Source of the DNA: Flavobacterium oreochromis
GTDB lineage: Bacteria > Bacteroidota > Bacteroidia > Flavobacteriales > Flavobacteriaceae
Length of the DNA stretch: 64,000 bases
Assembly: GCF_019565455.1 (NCBI RefSeq)
Contig: NZ_CP067377.1
Location: forward strand, 3,044,001-3,108,000
Direction: 5' to 3'
Below are positions 47,702-57,966 of the stretch, piece after piece. The position numbers and the translations under genes were made by a program. The number at the start of each line of letters is the position of its first letter. The first letter of the stretch is position 1. Under the pieces are notes generated by a model. It was not told where the DNA came from and did not search any database. It worked only from the letters and a program-made list of their open reading frames with translations.

Positions 47702-48534
47702 TTAGTTCATATTAGCTGTAGTATTTCTAAATTCAGTAGGTGATAAATTTGTTTGTTTTTAAAAAAATTACTGAATGATTGTATATCATTAAAAGAAAGT
47801 TCATCAGCAATTTCTTGGATGGGTAAATGAGTGTAATTAAGTAGTCTTTTAGCTTCTAAAAGACGACGATTGTTAATAATTTCTAGTGGTGTTTTATCAA
47901 TATGTTTTTTAAATAAATTAGATAACGTTTTTGGTGTTTTAAATAGCATATCAGCATATGCAGCAACGGTTGTATGTTGTTTATAATGTTTTTCTACCAG
48001 AAAGTTAAATTCACGTATTAAACCAATTGTTTTAGAGTCTTCTTTAAGAGAAAAATTTTGTTTTTTATAAACTCTAACACAAAGAATTAAAAATCTTTTT
48101 AAAAGTGATTTGAGCATTTCTAAGGTGTATTGATCATGTTGATCAATTTCCATTTCAAATATTTTCCAAAGTAAGTCAAATGCAGAAGCATTTTCTTCTA
48201 CTGCTATTTTAGGTACGCTAGATGCTCCAAAAAATAGTAACCCTTTACACCCAACATCACTATCGTGATTTTCTATGCAATAAAAAGGTTGATTGAATTG
48301 AATTACTCTTAATTTTTCAAAATCAAATTCATTAATTTTATGAAAGGAAGTTAAAAACACAAAGCAATTAGTATTAATTTCATATGGAATATTATCGATA
48401 GTAAGATCAAATTTAGAACCAGTATTCCATAATATAGTCAAACTGGTTTTTAAATCTTTATTGAACATATATTTGCGTTCTGGAACGATTTCAGATACAA
48501 ATAGATATTCATCTAAAATTCCATTGAAAATCAT
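47702..48534 (-). CDS. AraC-family transcription regulator (one frameshift)
   Basis: About 277 residues: an N-terminal cupin-like effector domain (NTGSKFDLTIDNIPYEINTN) and a C-terminal double helix-turn-helix (VAAYADMLFKTPKTLSNLFKKHI, ..., PIQEIADELSFNDIQSFSNFFK). One A missing near 47757-47763 alters the last 20 residues; correction gives KTNLSPTEFRNTANMN. It faces the insertion-sequence region and precedes nothing obvious that it would control. Confidence 0.85.
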
Positions 48535-48719
48535 AAAAAAATTAATTTGTATTATATTACGGATCTAATATACCGTTTTCGTTTTAATTTTATATTGTAA
48601 TACTGGAATTTTTAGATCTACAATTTGAAATGTATTTTTAAGAATAAAAGCCAAAAGTAATTGGTAAAACTACTTCTGGCTAAGATGAGGATCTAATAAA
48701 TAATCCTTTTTAAATCATT

Positions 48720-49122
48720 TTATGCCCATCGACCTTCTCTTTGTACCATTTCTAATTTGTAACCATTAGGGTCATTTACATAAAAGACTTTGGCAAGAAC
48801 AACATTTCCTAATTTAACTTCCATTAATTCAGTTGGTTCTAATCCATCTTCAGTCATCATTTTATGCAATGTAGGAAGATCATCAACCGAAATAGCTAAA
48901 TGATCAAAACCACCATTTTCCATACCTGTAGTCATGTTAGGGTTTTTAAAAACTGTAAATTCTAATTCTACTTGGTTTCCTGAATCTTTTAGGAAATTAA
49001 GTGTAAGGTCTCCTAAATCTGCAGAAGCATCTAATCTAAAACCAAAATATTTGTTGTAAAATGCAAACCGTTTTATCTATATCATAAGTACGGAATGCTG
49101 GATGAATGACTTTAGCGTTCAT
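48720..49122 (-). CDS. VOC/glyoxalase-family protein (one frameshift)
   Basis: The reconstructed product is about 133 residues from ATG 49122: MNAKVIHPAFRTYDIDKTVAFYNKYFGFRL, FTVFKNPNMTTGMENGGFDHLAISVDDL and ending VNDPNGYKLEMVQREGRWA. These are the paired beta-alpha-beta units and metal-ligand His/Glu positions of the VOC fold (lactoylglutathione lyase-like). One T too many near 49062 splits the N terminus. Substrate unknown. Confidence 0.8.
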
Positions 49123-49320
49123 AGTATAAAAAAATTAAAAGGTTTAACTAAAATAATTATTAGTATTTATCGCAAAATTCTAATTTTTTGAAAAGATCAA
49201 GCTTATAAAAAAGCCTATTAATTTGTTTATTTTTCCTTTTTAAAAATAAAGTATTTAATCTTTTATGTGTTAGGTTAGAAATAGAATTAATAATAAGTTA
49301 TATATTTGATATATAATCTA

Positions 49321-49989
49321 TTAATGCTTGTTTACTAATTTAATAGTTTTACTAATTTGTAAATCACTAAGGTCTATGATATGTGGATTTTTATATTTTA
49401 GAATGGATAATTCAGTACAGGCCAAAATAAAATAAGTATTAGGATATTTCTGTATAATTTCTTCTAAGAGTGAAGTATTTTTGTTTTGGGTTGTATAAAT
49501 TAGTTTTCTTAAATTGTCTATCTTTTTTTGATATTCTTTATTTAATTTAATACTTGTTATTCCGTTTTGTTGAAGTAAATTTTGGATATATGTTCCTTGC
49601 ATGGTATATAGACTACCTAATATAATTACTTCTGTAATTGATTTTTCAAGTAATTTGTGTAGTAGTAGTTTAATGGGATGGATGATTGTAAAATTAAAAT
49701 TGTGTGTTTTTAAAATTTTGTCTAAAACTCTATGAATCGTAATATTAGGAATTATTAGATATTCTATATTTAGTAAGGTTAAGGAGTATAAATAGGGGAG
49801 TAGATTCTTAATTAATTCTGTTTCTTGATCTGGTAAATAAGTATTAATTTGATTAAAGTTTGTATTAATCATTATGAAAGGGCAAGTGTTATATCCTCCA
49901 AATTTTTCTAAACTTTTATTGTTTAGCTCTTCTATATAATGTAATGTAGAAAAAGATCCTAAGCCCAATATGCCTAATTTATGTTTCAT
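49321..49989 (-). CDS. Aspartate/glutamate racemase-family protein
   Basis: An intact 222-residue protein: KLGILGLGSFSTLHYIEEL at the start, IILGSLYTMQG in the middle and YFILACTELSIL near the end. The second catalytic Cys (ACTEL) is present. The first, usually in a CNTxH motif, is replaced (IIPNITIHR). This may change or abolish racemisation. The gene overlaps the egtD stop by four bases, so it is translated with EgtD. Confidence 0.75.
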   Translation of the reverse strand: MKHKLGILGLGSFSTLHYIEELNNKSLEKFGGYNTCPFIMINTNFNQINTYLPDQETELIKNLLPYLYSLTLLNIEYLIIPNITIHRVLDKILKTHNFNFTIIHPIKLLLHKLLEKSITEVIILGSLYTMQGTYIQNLLQQNGITSIKLNKEYQKKIDNLRKLIYTTQNKNTSLLEEIIQKYPNTYFILACTELSILKYKNPHIIDLSDLQISKTIKLVNKH

Positions 49990-50930
49990 TTTTTTTCTAA
50001 AATATAATTTGCAAAAAAGTTGTTAGAATCCGTAATTTTGTATTCCCATTGAATGTCTGTTTTAGATAATATTTTACGCATTACTTCATCGTCGTATTTT
50101 CTAGAAATTTCAGTATGTATTAATTCTTCTGCTAAAAAATAAATGGTAGTATTATCTATTGTTACAGATTGATTGGATAAACTTTTTAGATAGCTGATTG
50201 CCATTCCTTTTTTTTCATCGTAAATAGGATGGTGTATAAATTTTGATCGATCAAAATTAGCGCCTAATTCCTTATTAATTCTATCTAATAAGTTAAGGTT
50301 AAATTCTGCTGTAACGCCCTGATTATCGTTGTATGCTGGTAAAATAATTTCGATGCTTTTTTTGAGATCTACACCTAATAATATTTTATCTCCTTTAGAA
50401 AGATGAGATCCTAATTGATAAATATATTCTGTAGCCATTTCATCATCTAGATTACCAATGCTAGAACCAAGGAAAAAGATAATTTTAATTCTATTACTTT
50501 GTTTTAAATTTTTAAGTGCTTGAAAATAGTCTGCATGATTAGGTTTTATTATTAAAGTAGGAATTTCTTGTTTTAAATATTGTTCAATGCCTTGTAGTGC
50601 ATTTAATGAAAAATCTACAGGAATATATTGAAAATTAACTGTACGGTTTACTAGTTCTTTTAATAAATGAACGGTTTTGGTACCATCTCCAGCTCCTAAT
50701 TCTATTATATCAAATTTATTTTGATTATTAAAACCTAGGCTATTAATTAGTTCATCTGTTTTTCTTTCAAAAATTTCCATTTCAGCTCGGGTAAGGTAAT
50801 ATTCAGGAAGAGCCATAATTTGCTGAAATAAAGCATCTCCTTTTTTATCATAGAAATAGCGAGAGGGCACACTTTTTTGTGTAGGGTTTAGTAATCCTTC
50901 TAGAATATCTTTTTTAAATTGTTCGTTCAT
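49986..50930 (-). CDS. egtD: L-histidine N-alpha-methyltransferase EgtD
   Basis: An intact 314-residue SAM-dependent enzyme that trimethylates histidine to hercynine, the first step to ergothioneine. Key sequence: SRYFYDKKGDALFQQIMALPEYYLTRAE, IIELGAGDGTKT for SAM, FFLGSSIGNLDD, and AEELIHTEISRKYD with the Glu/Ser pair that binds the histidine. It shares the region with egtB (57967-59120) and a BCCT transporter gene 144 bases upstream. Confidence 0.93.
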   Translation of the reverse strand: MNEQFKKDILEGLLNPTQKSVPSRYFYDKKGDALFQQIMALPEYYLTRAEMEIFERKTDELINSLGFNNQNKFDIIELGAGDGTKTVHLLKELVNRTVNFQYIPVDFSLNALQGIEQYLKQEIPTLIIKPNHADYFQALKNLKQSNRIKIIFFLGSSIGNLDDEMATEYIYQLGSHLSKGDKILLGVDLKKSIEIILPAYNDNQGVTAEFNLNLLDRINKELGANFDRSKFIHHPIYDEKKGMAISYLKSLSNQSVTIDNTTIYFLAEELIHTEISRKYDDEVMRKILSKTDIQWEYKITDSNNFFANYILEKK

Positions 50931-51074
50931 GTTATAATCTTTTTTTGAAATAGAGCTCTTTTAAAAATTTAATTGATAGAATAATCGTGATGCTAATATT
51001 AATTACTAGTTGAAGTTTTATTTACAGTGTTTTAGATTTAATTAGATATTTTTGTATGTACTACTTATTGTTTT

Positions 51075-52543
51075 TCAATTTTTATTTTTTTTAAAATATT
51101 GCTTTAAGAAAATTGAAATTAAATAACTGTATAATATACTAAATGGAAGGGCAAAAATGATTAATAAATTACTTATTGCGTTTAATAAATCATCAGTACC
51201 TAGAGCCATTAATCCAATAGAAGTAGAGGTTATTATCGTTCCCCATAAAAGTTTATGATTTTTGGAAGGATTTTCATTACCTCTATCGCTAAAGATAGAA
51301 AGTACGTATATAGCAGAGTCTACAGAATTTATAATAGCAATTAAAATAAGTATAATTGCTAGTAAAATGGTAATACTACTGAAAGGATATTGTTCTAAAA
51401 ACAAAAATAATGAGGTAAAAACATTGTTAAAGATTGTATCGGAAAGGTTTTTTATTTTATTAAAAGCACTATTTCCAAATACAGAAAACCAAATCATACT
51501 GGCCATAGCGGGTATGAAGATGGTTGCAATAATATATTCTTTAATGGTTCGTCCTTTAGAAACCCTTGCAATGAAAATTCCAGTAAAAGGAACCCATGCT
51601 AACCAAAATGCCCAATAAAAAACGGTCCAATTATTAGTAAAATCTTTAGAAGTATGATAATTTCCGATTGATAAACTCATTTCAAAGAAATGTAAAATAT
51701 ACCTTTTAAAAGCAGTTATCATGGTTGCTATAAAATCATTAAAATTGAGAAAGAAAGCAATAAAAGACATTAATATTAGAGAGCCTATTACATCAAAATC
51801 AGCTAAGTATTTTATAACTTTTGAAATACCTGTGAGTGCAGATAATGTCCCAATTAATCCTATGAATAATGCTGTTATAAGTAGAGGAGTATAGCCTAAA
51901 TTCCATTTAAAATAATAATTAACACCAGCTATAAATTGACCTGTTCCTAATCCTAATGATGCAATAACACCAACAATTGTGATGATAATTATAAAAATAG
52001 GAATAGCTGATTTGATAAATTTATTTTGTATAAAATGGGTAATAGCGGCCAAAAAATTTTCTTCTTTTTGTATATATAATCCATAGGAAATAATTAAGCC
52101 AAAAAGGCTATACATTGCCCAAGGAGTAAGCCCCCAATGGAAAAAAGCATATTGTAATGCTAAAGATTTTTTTCTATTCCTTGTACTGGTGAATTTTGTA
52201 AATAATATGTAGGTTCTTGTACAGCTCTTAGTAAAAGACCTGATCCCATACCGGTACTATATAATAAAGCGATCCATGAAAAAAAAGAATATTCTGGTTT
52301 TTCTGTTCCTAGCTTATTTTTACTAAACGGTATGCAGTATATGATAATAGATATAATTACGATAATTAGCCCTAAATATTGATAAAATCTACTAAAATTA
52401 GAAAGAATTAAAATATTAATAAAAGAGAGTCCGTTTACTATACTTTTGGGAAATAATAATCCTATTAAAGAAAATAAAAGACTAAAAAGAAAAGCAGAAA
52501 GGAATAATTTATGCTCTTTTATTATTTTATTTAGTATATTCAT
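51075..52543 (-). CDS. BCCT-family betaine-type transporter (one frameshift)
   Basis: About 490 residues with twelve membrane helices. The first part has YSTGMGSGLLLRAVQEP and, after restoring one A near 52166-52172, HWGLTPWAMYSLFG; later comes WTVFYWAFWLAWVPFTGIFIARVSKGRTIKEYI, the BCCT signature. The family moves quaternary ammonium compounds (betaine, choline, carnitine). Next to egtD, hercynine or ergothioneine (also trimethylammonium compounds) would be plausible substrates. The gene overlaps its upstream neighbour by 17 bases. Confidence 0.87.
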
Positions 52544-53072
52544 TTATTTTTAGTCTTTTATCTTTTATAATACTAGTTACGAGCCATACATATTCTTTTT
52601 TTATTTTATCATATCCAAGAGCTTTAAAACTGTTGCCAAAAGGACATGCAGGCATATCATTATAGCCTTTTCTTAATTCAAAATAATCAGGGTTGTTATT
52701 AAATTCTTCTTTAAAAATTTTTCTCATACCATATTTTATTGGTAGTTCATCATGACAGATATAGATTTCTAAAGGAATATTTAATTTTTTTGAGATTGTA
52801 GAGTTATTATAATAGTTTTCGCCCATTAAATCTATTAGTAAACCTTTTTGACCTGTATTTAGATCATTTATAGTAAATAAATATTGTGAATCAATAGCAT
52901 TTTCAGTAATTTCAAATTGGTAACCATTTTCTACCTTAAATTCGTCTGAAACTAATTTTTTATTAGTATTGGTACAAATAAGATGTTGATCTTGTATTTC
53001 GTAGTTATTTTGATAACCTTTTTCTTGTAATTCTTTTACTGCGCCTAGTAAGTTGTTTTCATTTAATTTCAT
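52527..53072 (-). CDS. Two-part protein: small 'PRPP synthetase-like' domain plus unknown C-terminal domain
   Basis: An intact 181-residue protein. The first ~95 residues (AVKELQEKGYQNNYEIQDQHLIC, DEFKVENGYQFE, KGLLIDLMG) match the short Bacteroidota proteins mislabelled phosphoribosylpyrophosphate synthetase; none of the PRPP synthetase catalytic motifs is present. The C-terminal ~85 residues (IPLEIYICHDELPIKYGMRK, DMPACPFGNSFKALGYD, EYVWLVTSIIKDKRL) are unknown to me. A stand-alone relative of the first domain lies next to egtB at 57730-57953. Overlap with the BCCT gene suggests coupling. Confidence 0.65.
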   Translation of the reverse strand: MKLNENNLLGAVKELQEKGYQNNYEIQDQHLICTNTNKKLVSDEFKVENGYQFEITENAIDSQYLFTINDLNTGQKGLLIDLMGENYYNNSTISKKLNIPLEIYICHDELPIKYGMRKIFKEEFNNNPDYFELRKGYNDMPACPFGNSFKALGYDKIKKEYVWLVTSIIKDKRLKINEYTK

Positions 53073-53278
53073 ATTTCTAAAATTTAATTGTATTCATAGT
53101 ATATGATAGTATAAGTTTATCTAAATATCTTTTGTCGAAATAAATAACATATTAATGATCATTTTATATTCAAATTTTGTAAAAATATGCTCTTATATTT
53201 TGTTCAAAGTTATTTTACTATTCGATGATATTGATTGTGTATATTACATTAATATTTATTAATTTTTCCCTTTTTATT

Positions 53279-54640
53279 TTATAAAGGAACTAACTTTTCT
53301 AGCATTGTAGGAATAAGTTCACTTACTGTTGGATGGATATGAATTCCGTCTCTAAATACAGTATAGGGTTGTTTAGCATACATTAAGTTTGTAAAGCCAT
53401 TAATAAGCTCATCTCCTCCAATACCTAAGACACAAGCTCCTAAGAAGTGTTGTGTTTTAGCATCAATGATGGCTTCCATAAAGCCAAATGTTTCTCCTTT
53501 TTCTTTTGCTCTGCCTATTTTAGTCATGGGTCTGTGTGCTATTAAAATGTCATAACCTTTATTTTGAGCTTCAGTTTTTGTTATTCCTACTCTTCCAAGA
53601 GGAGGGTCTATAAATAATCCGTAGGTAGTGATTCGATCACTTATTTTTCTGGTTTTATTACCTAATAGAAAGTTCTCTACGATTTGATAATCATTGTATG
53701 CAGTATGTGTAAAAGCTCCTCTGCCGTTACAATCACCCAGAGCAAAAATGCCTTCTACATTGGTTTGACAATAATCGTTTACATTGATATATCCTTTGTT
53801 ATTTACTTGTATTGAAGTATTTTCTAAACCTAGATAATCTGTATTAGGTAATCTACCAATTGCGAGTAATACATGACTTCCTGTAACACATGTTCCATCT
53901 GATTTTGTAATTACTGTGATAGAATTGTCTTCATTTTTTTCTGCATTTATAGTATTAGCATTAAAAATAAATTCAATTCCATCTGCTTTTAGTATTTCTT
54001 CTACTGCTTTACTAATTTCTTCATCTTCTTTTCCTATAAGTTTAGATCCTCGTTCTATTATTGTGACTTTACTACCAAATCTTTTAAACATTTGCCCAAA
54101 TTCAAGTCCAATATAACTTCCACCTATGATGATTAAGTGTTTGGGTAATTTTTGTTCTTCTAGTAATTCTATATTGGTGTAATGGGGAATATGTTGAAAT
54201 TCAGAAGGAACTAAAGCTCTTCCTCCTACATTAATAAAAATATTTTTTGCGGTTATTATTTCTCCATTAACTTTAATTTCATAATTAGTCAAAAATTTAG
54301 CTTCACCTTTGTATAAAGTTATATTAGGATTTTCTTGAATTGCTTGCTCTAATTCATTTCTTGAATTATTGATGAGTTTGTTTTTTCTTTCATTTACTTT
54401 AGACAAGTTGGTAATAGTACCACTTGGGATTTCAATACCCAATTCTTCTCCATGAATGGCATCCCAAGCTCTTCTAGCACTAGCAATATATGTTTTTGTT
54501 GGGACACATCCATAGTTTAAGCAAGTTCCTCCTATTTTGTTTTTTTCAATAAGTGCAACATTTCCTTTTTTAGCTAATGAAAATGTGAGTGGGGTTCCTG
54601 CTTGACCTGAACCAATAATTATATAATCGTAATTTTTCAT
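53279..54640 (-). CDS. FAD-dependent pyridine nucleotide-disulfide oxidoreductase
   Basis: An intact 453-residue flavoenzyme: IIIGSGQAGTPLTFSLAKKG for FAD, redox cysteines in GGTCLNYGCVPTK, IIGGSYIGLEFGQMFKRFGS for NAD(P)H, ALGDCNGRGAFTHTAYND and the C-terminal GIHIHPTVSELIPT. It belongs to the mercuric reductase/dihydrolipoamide dehydrogenase-like group. The extra N-terminal metal-binding domain of MerA is missing. In this island a thiol-disulfide substrate such as oxidised ergothioneine is possible but unproven. Confidence 0.9.
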   Translation of the reverse strand: MKNYDYIIIGSGQAGTPLTFSLAKKGNVALIEKNKIGGTCLNYGCVPTKTYIASARRAWDAIHGEELGIEIPSGTITNLSKVNERKNKLINNSRNELEQAIQENPNITLYKGEAKFLTNYEIKVNGEIITAKNIFINVGGRALVPSEFQHIPHYTNIELLEEQKLPKHLIIIGGSYIGLEFGQMFKRFGSKVTIIERGSKLIGKEDEEISKAVEEILKADGIEFIFNANTINAEKNEDNSITVITKSDGTCVTGSHVLLAIGRLPNTDYLGLENTSIQVNNKGYINVNDYCQTNVEGIFALGDCNGRGAFTHTAYNDYQIVENFLLGNKTRKISDRITTYGLFIDPPLGRVGITKTEAQNKGYDILIAHRPMTKIGRAKEKGETFGFMEAIIDAKTQHFLGACVLGIGGDELINGFTNLMYAKQPYTVFRDGIHIHPTVSELIPTMLEKLVPL

Positions 54641-54689
54641 TTGTATATTATGTAAGATTTAAAGAGTATAGAATAAGATTTATATAAGT

Positions 54690-55660
54690 TTAATTCCATT
54701 TTAGTATTTTTCTTTCTTCCCAATAATCTGTTGGATCTAGAGTATATTTTTTTAATAATTTTATTTCATCTTGTGTTAATTCAAATGTTTTTGCTTTTAG
54801 ATTAGAAATAAGGTGTTCTATTGAGTTAGCTCCACTTAGTGTGATACTTCCTGGAAAACTATCCATACAAAATCGTATTGCTATAGCATCTATGGAAGTT
54901 TTGTGTTTTTGAGCTAATTCAATAAGTCTTTCTCTTATTAAATTGTAGTGTTTAAATTCTTTGGAAAGTAATCTTCCATTTGCTAAAGCTTCTTTTATAA
55001 TTACTTTTTTATTAATTAGTAAATCTTTGATTTCTATTATACTTTGATCTAGAATATTATAGGTAAATTGATAAGAGGTAAATAATGGGAGATTGTTATC
55101 TGTAATTTGACATGCTTTTTTAATTACTTCTTTTTGATAAGGACCACTGGTTGATAAACCTATTTCTATATTGTATTGTTTTTTTATTTGAAAGAGTTCT
55201 TCTAGTATGGTGTTATTTTCTAAAACGTTGCTTTCATGAGTAACAGAATGAATTTGATAGATTTTTAAATGAGGAAGGAGTTGTTTTGATTTTTCCCATT
55301 GAGTTATTAGTTTTTGATAGCTATGATCTTTTACTTCATGTTGAATGGCATTTTCGTTAAAATTTGCTACATATGTATAGCCCCATTTTGTAGAAATAGT
55401 AATAAAAGGAGAATTATTTTTTTTAAAAATTGATAAGCATATCTTCAGCAATACCATAACTGGGAGAAGTGTCAAAATGAGTTATTCCTAATGAATGCGC
55501 TTTATTTAAAAATTCTACCCCATTTAATTTATATTTTAATATATTATTATGGTCTTTTATTTTTGTATTGTGTACATTTATGTAAAGAGGTCTACCTACA
55601 GCAGCGGTACCTAAGCCAATGTCAGAAGGATTAAGATGTTTTAATTTTTCAGTATTAATT
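54690..55660 (-). CDS. Aldo/keto reductase domain, joined in frame to an MsrA-like domain (one frameshift)
   Basis: The product shows LNPSDIGLGTAAVGRP, GVEFLNKAHSLGITHFDTSPSYG, FITISTKWG and later SGPYQKEVIKKAC, IIKEALANGRLLSKE and LSGANSIEHLISNL, the TIM-barrel order of aldo/keto reductases, with a family-like Asp and Tyr. One T missing near 55428 hides the first 70 residues of the domain. No ATG, GTG or TTG in frame starts it; the frame continues upstream into the MsrA-like region without a stop, so it may be the second half of a fusion. Confidence 0.72.
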
Positions 55661-56135
55661 GCTTTTGAAAAATTTTTAATTAAATAACGTAATTTTGGAT
55701 TAATTATATTTTCACAAAAGGGTTTTTCAGGATTAGAATGATAATAATTTAGTTGCTCTTGTACGTTAAGTTTAAACTCTAAAAAGGTAAGACTTGTGTG
55801 ATAATTTTATCTTGAAAATCTTTTTGCAATTGCTTTATAGTATTAAGAGCATATTCTTTATCATTTTTATTAAAATAATAGATTGCAGATCTATATTTTT
55901 CTCTCATACTATGATTTGAGGTACAACTATGTGTATGTAAATGGATTTCTATTAATAAAGGTAATGATATGAGTTTTGGATCATAATATAGCACAATAGC
56001 TTCAGAAAAATTTTGATTTTGATTTTTTGATCGAATCCAGCCTTGCTTTACTTTTTCAACTCCCTTTAATGATTGAAAAATGGCTTCAGTACACCAGTGG
56101 CAACTTCCACCAAACCCTATTTTTTCTAAGTTCAT
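55661..56135 (-). CDS. MsrA-like peptide methionine sulfoxide reductase domain (one frameshift)
   Basis: From ATG 56135: MNLEKIGFGGSCHWCTEAIFQSLKGVEKVKQGW, then LYYDPKLISLPLLIEIHLHTH and KYRSAIYYFNKND. One A/T-run base is lost near 55783, after which the typical MsrA tail LNYYHSNPEKPFCENIINPKLR follows. The catalytic Cys is kept, but the usual GGCFWC is GGSCHWC and the normal PTYxxVxxGxTGHAE segment is missing, so this is a divergent MsrA-type enzyme. It reads on into the aldo/keto reductase region. Confidence 0.7.
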
Positions 56136-56136
56136 A

Positions 56137-56430
56137 TTAATTCCATTTAAAACCTTTTGAAACAAAAGGCATCCATTGTTCATTTTTTTTAATATAAGAG
56201 GAAATAAATGGGCAAAAAGGATAAATTTCTAGTCGGTTGTCTTTTGCAAAATTTAAAATATTTTCAACTAATAATTTTCCTATTCCTTTTCCAGTTAATT
56301 CGTCTGGTACTAAGGTATGTGTTAGGCAAATTTTTTCAGACATCATATAAAATTCTGTATAAGCTGTACTATTTTGAATGGTAACTTCAAATCTTTTTAA
56401 AGAGTCGTTTTTTAAAAAAATATATTGCAT
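56137..56430 (-). CDS. GNAT acetyltransferase, NATD1/YjdJ type
   Basis: An intact 97-residue protein with CLTHTLVPDELTGKGIGKLLVENIL, the acetyl-CoA-binding loop of this short GNAT class, followed by LEIYPFCPFISSYI. Substrate unknown. Its stop is one base before the MsrA-like ATG. Confidence 0.85.
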   Translation of the reverse strand: MQYIFLKNDSLKRFEVTIQNSTAYTEFYMMSEKICLTHTLVPDELTGKGIGKLLVENILNFAKDNRLEIYPFCPFISSYIKKNEQWMPFVSKGFKWN

Positions 56431-56455
56431 GACTTTTATTAATTTTAGGATATTT

Positions 56456-57679
56456 TTAAATTAAATCTGTAGAAAAATAGACGATATTACTTACTGTTTT
56501 ATGAACGGGACATTTAGAAGCTATTTCTTTTAGTTTTTCTTTTTGTTTTAACGTTAGATTTCCTATTAATTTTATTTTTTTATTTATGTGGTCTAATTTT
56601 CCCATATCATCTATCTCTAAACCTAGTTCTGAGGCATGTTTCTTATCATAAGAAAGATATACATATACTTCTTTTAAATCCCAGTTTTTTCTTTCTGCAT
56701 AGAGTTTTAATGTTAAGGAGGTACAAGATCCAATAGAAGCACTGAGTAGTTCGTATGGAGAAAGACCTAAATCAGTACCACCATATGCTACAGGTTCATC
56801 TCCTTTTATATAGTTAGATGTTGTATAAATATGATTTAAAAATCCTTCTTCAGGTTTATGATGCACTAATACTTGTTCACTTTGTGTAGATTTTAGGGTA
56901 GTTTTTATAGAATTTTGAATATTAATGTATCTTTTTACCCAAGTGCCTATTATATTAGCTACATAATAAGCATCTTCTTTATTGGTTATTAAATGATCAG
57001 CACCATCTAAGGTGATAAAGCTTTTAGGATGTCTTGCTTTATGATATAAATTAGCAGCATTTTCTATTTCTACAATATTATCTTGTGGTGAGTGTATAAT
57101 AAGAAGAGGTTTTCTAAGTTTTTGTATTTCATCTTCTAAATCATATTTTTTTAAATCATCAATAAATTGTTTTTTAATAGCAAAAGGTCTGCCTCCTATA
57201 GAAATATTTGCTTTCCCAACTTGTATAATGGTTTCTTCGGCATCTAAAAAATGCTGAGTTATATGTTTAACAAATGAAGGCGTTGCAATAGTAACAATTG
57301 CTTCAATGTTAGGTAATAAATTAGCCGTAATGATGGTAGCTGCGCCTCCTAATGAATGTCCGATTAAAATTGAAGCGGCTGTATAGTGTTTTGATAAATA
57401 ATTATTAACATCTAATAAATCAGAAATATTATTAGAGAAATTAGTTTCGCTAAAATCTCCTTCGCTATGTCCTAGTCCAGTAAAATCAAAACTTAAAACA
57501 CTAATCCCTGAATGTGTAAGTTCATTTGAAATGTTTTTTACAACAGCCAAGGAGGAGGAACAAGTAAAACAATGAGCAAATATAGCAATCTTATTTACTA
57601 CTCCAGAAATAGGTATATATAACTGGGCAGATAGTAATAAACCTTTTTTATTTTCTATTTCAAGTTTTATTTTGTTCAT
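56456..57679 (-). CDS. Alpha/beta hydrolase-OsmC fusion
   Basis: An intact 407-residue protein. Residues 1-260 form an alpha/beta hydrolase ([11 protein letters not shown] oxyanion region, [11 protein letters not shown] nucleophile elbow, a later SPQDNIVE and GADH for the acid and base). Residues 275-407 form an OsmC-like domain ([32 protein letters not shown] and [10 protein letters not shown]) with the two peroxidatic cysteines. This known fusion is linked to organic peroxide defence. Confidence 0.92.
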   Translation of the reverse strand: MNKIKLEIENKKGLLLSAQLYIPISGVVNKIAIFAHCFTCSSSLAVVKNISNELTHSGISVLSFDFTGLGHSEGDFSETNFSNNISDLLDVNNYLSKHYTAASILIGHSLGGAATIITANLLPNIEAIVTIATPSFVKHITQHFLDAEETIIQVGKANISIGGRPFAIKKQFIDDLKKYDLEDEIQKLRKPLLIIHSPQDNIVEIENAANLYHKARHPKSFITLDGADHLITNKEDAYYVANIIGTWVKRYINIQNSIKTTLKSTQSEQVLVHHKPEEGFLNHIYTTSNYIKGDEPVAYGGTDLGLSPYELLSASIGSCTSLTLKLYAERKNWDLKEVYVYLSYDKKHASELGLEIDDMGKLDHINKKIKLIGNLTLKQKEKLKEIASKCPVHKTVSNIVYFSTDLI

Positions 57680-57729
57680 ATCTTAGAATAATATTTTATT
57701 ATTGTATTTCTTTTTAAATGATTTATTAA

Positions 57730-57953
57730 TCATATTATGTAGTAACCTTTAAAATTGAATTCGTCAGATTTTACAGCTTTAATTATTCTTTTTTATTATT
57801 ATGATCAGAAAATGTGATTTCTTGATCTACAGTAAAAGAGTTTAAAATGTAAAGAGTGTCAGTGTTAGCACAATACAAACAATCATCTTGTAAAGTTAAA
57901 TCTACAGTATAACCATTATGAATTAATTTATTTATTATTAGATCTTTTTCCAT
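57730..57953 (-). CDS. Small 'PRPP synthetase-like' domain protein (one frameshift)
   Basis: From ATG 57953 the product begins MEKDLIINKLIHNGYTVDLT, continues LQDDCLYCANTDTLYILNSF and, once one A is added near 57786-57791, ends RIIKAVKSDEFNFKGYYII, about 73 residues. It is related to the N-terminal domain of the protein at 52527-53072. No catalytic motif is apparent. It sits 13 bases before egtB on the same strand. Confidence 0.6.
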
Positions 57954-57966
57954 ATTTTTTAAAATA

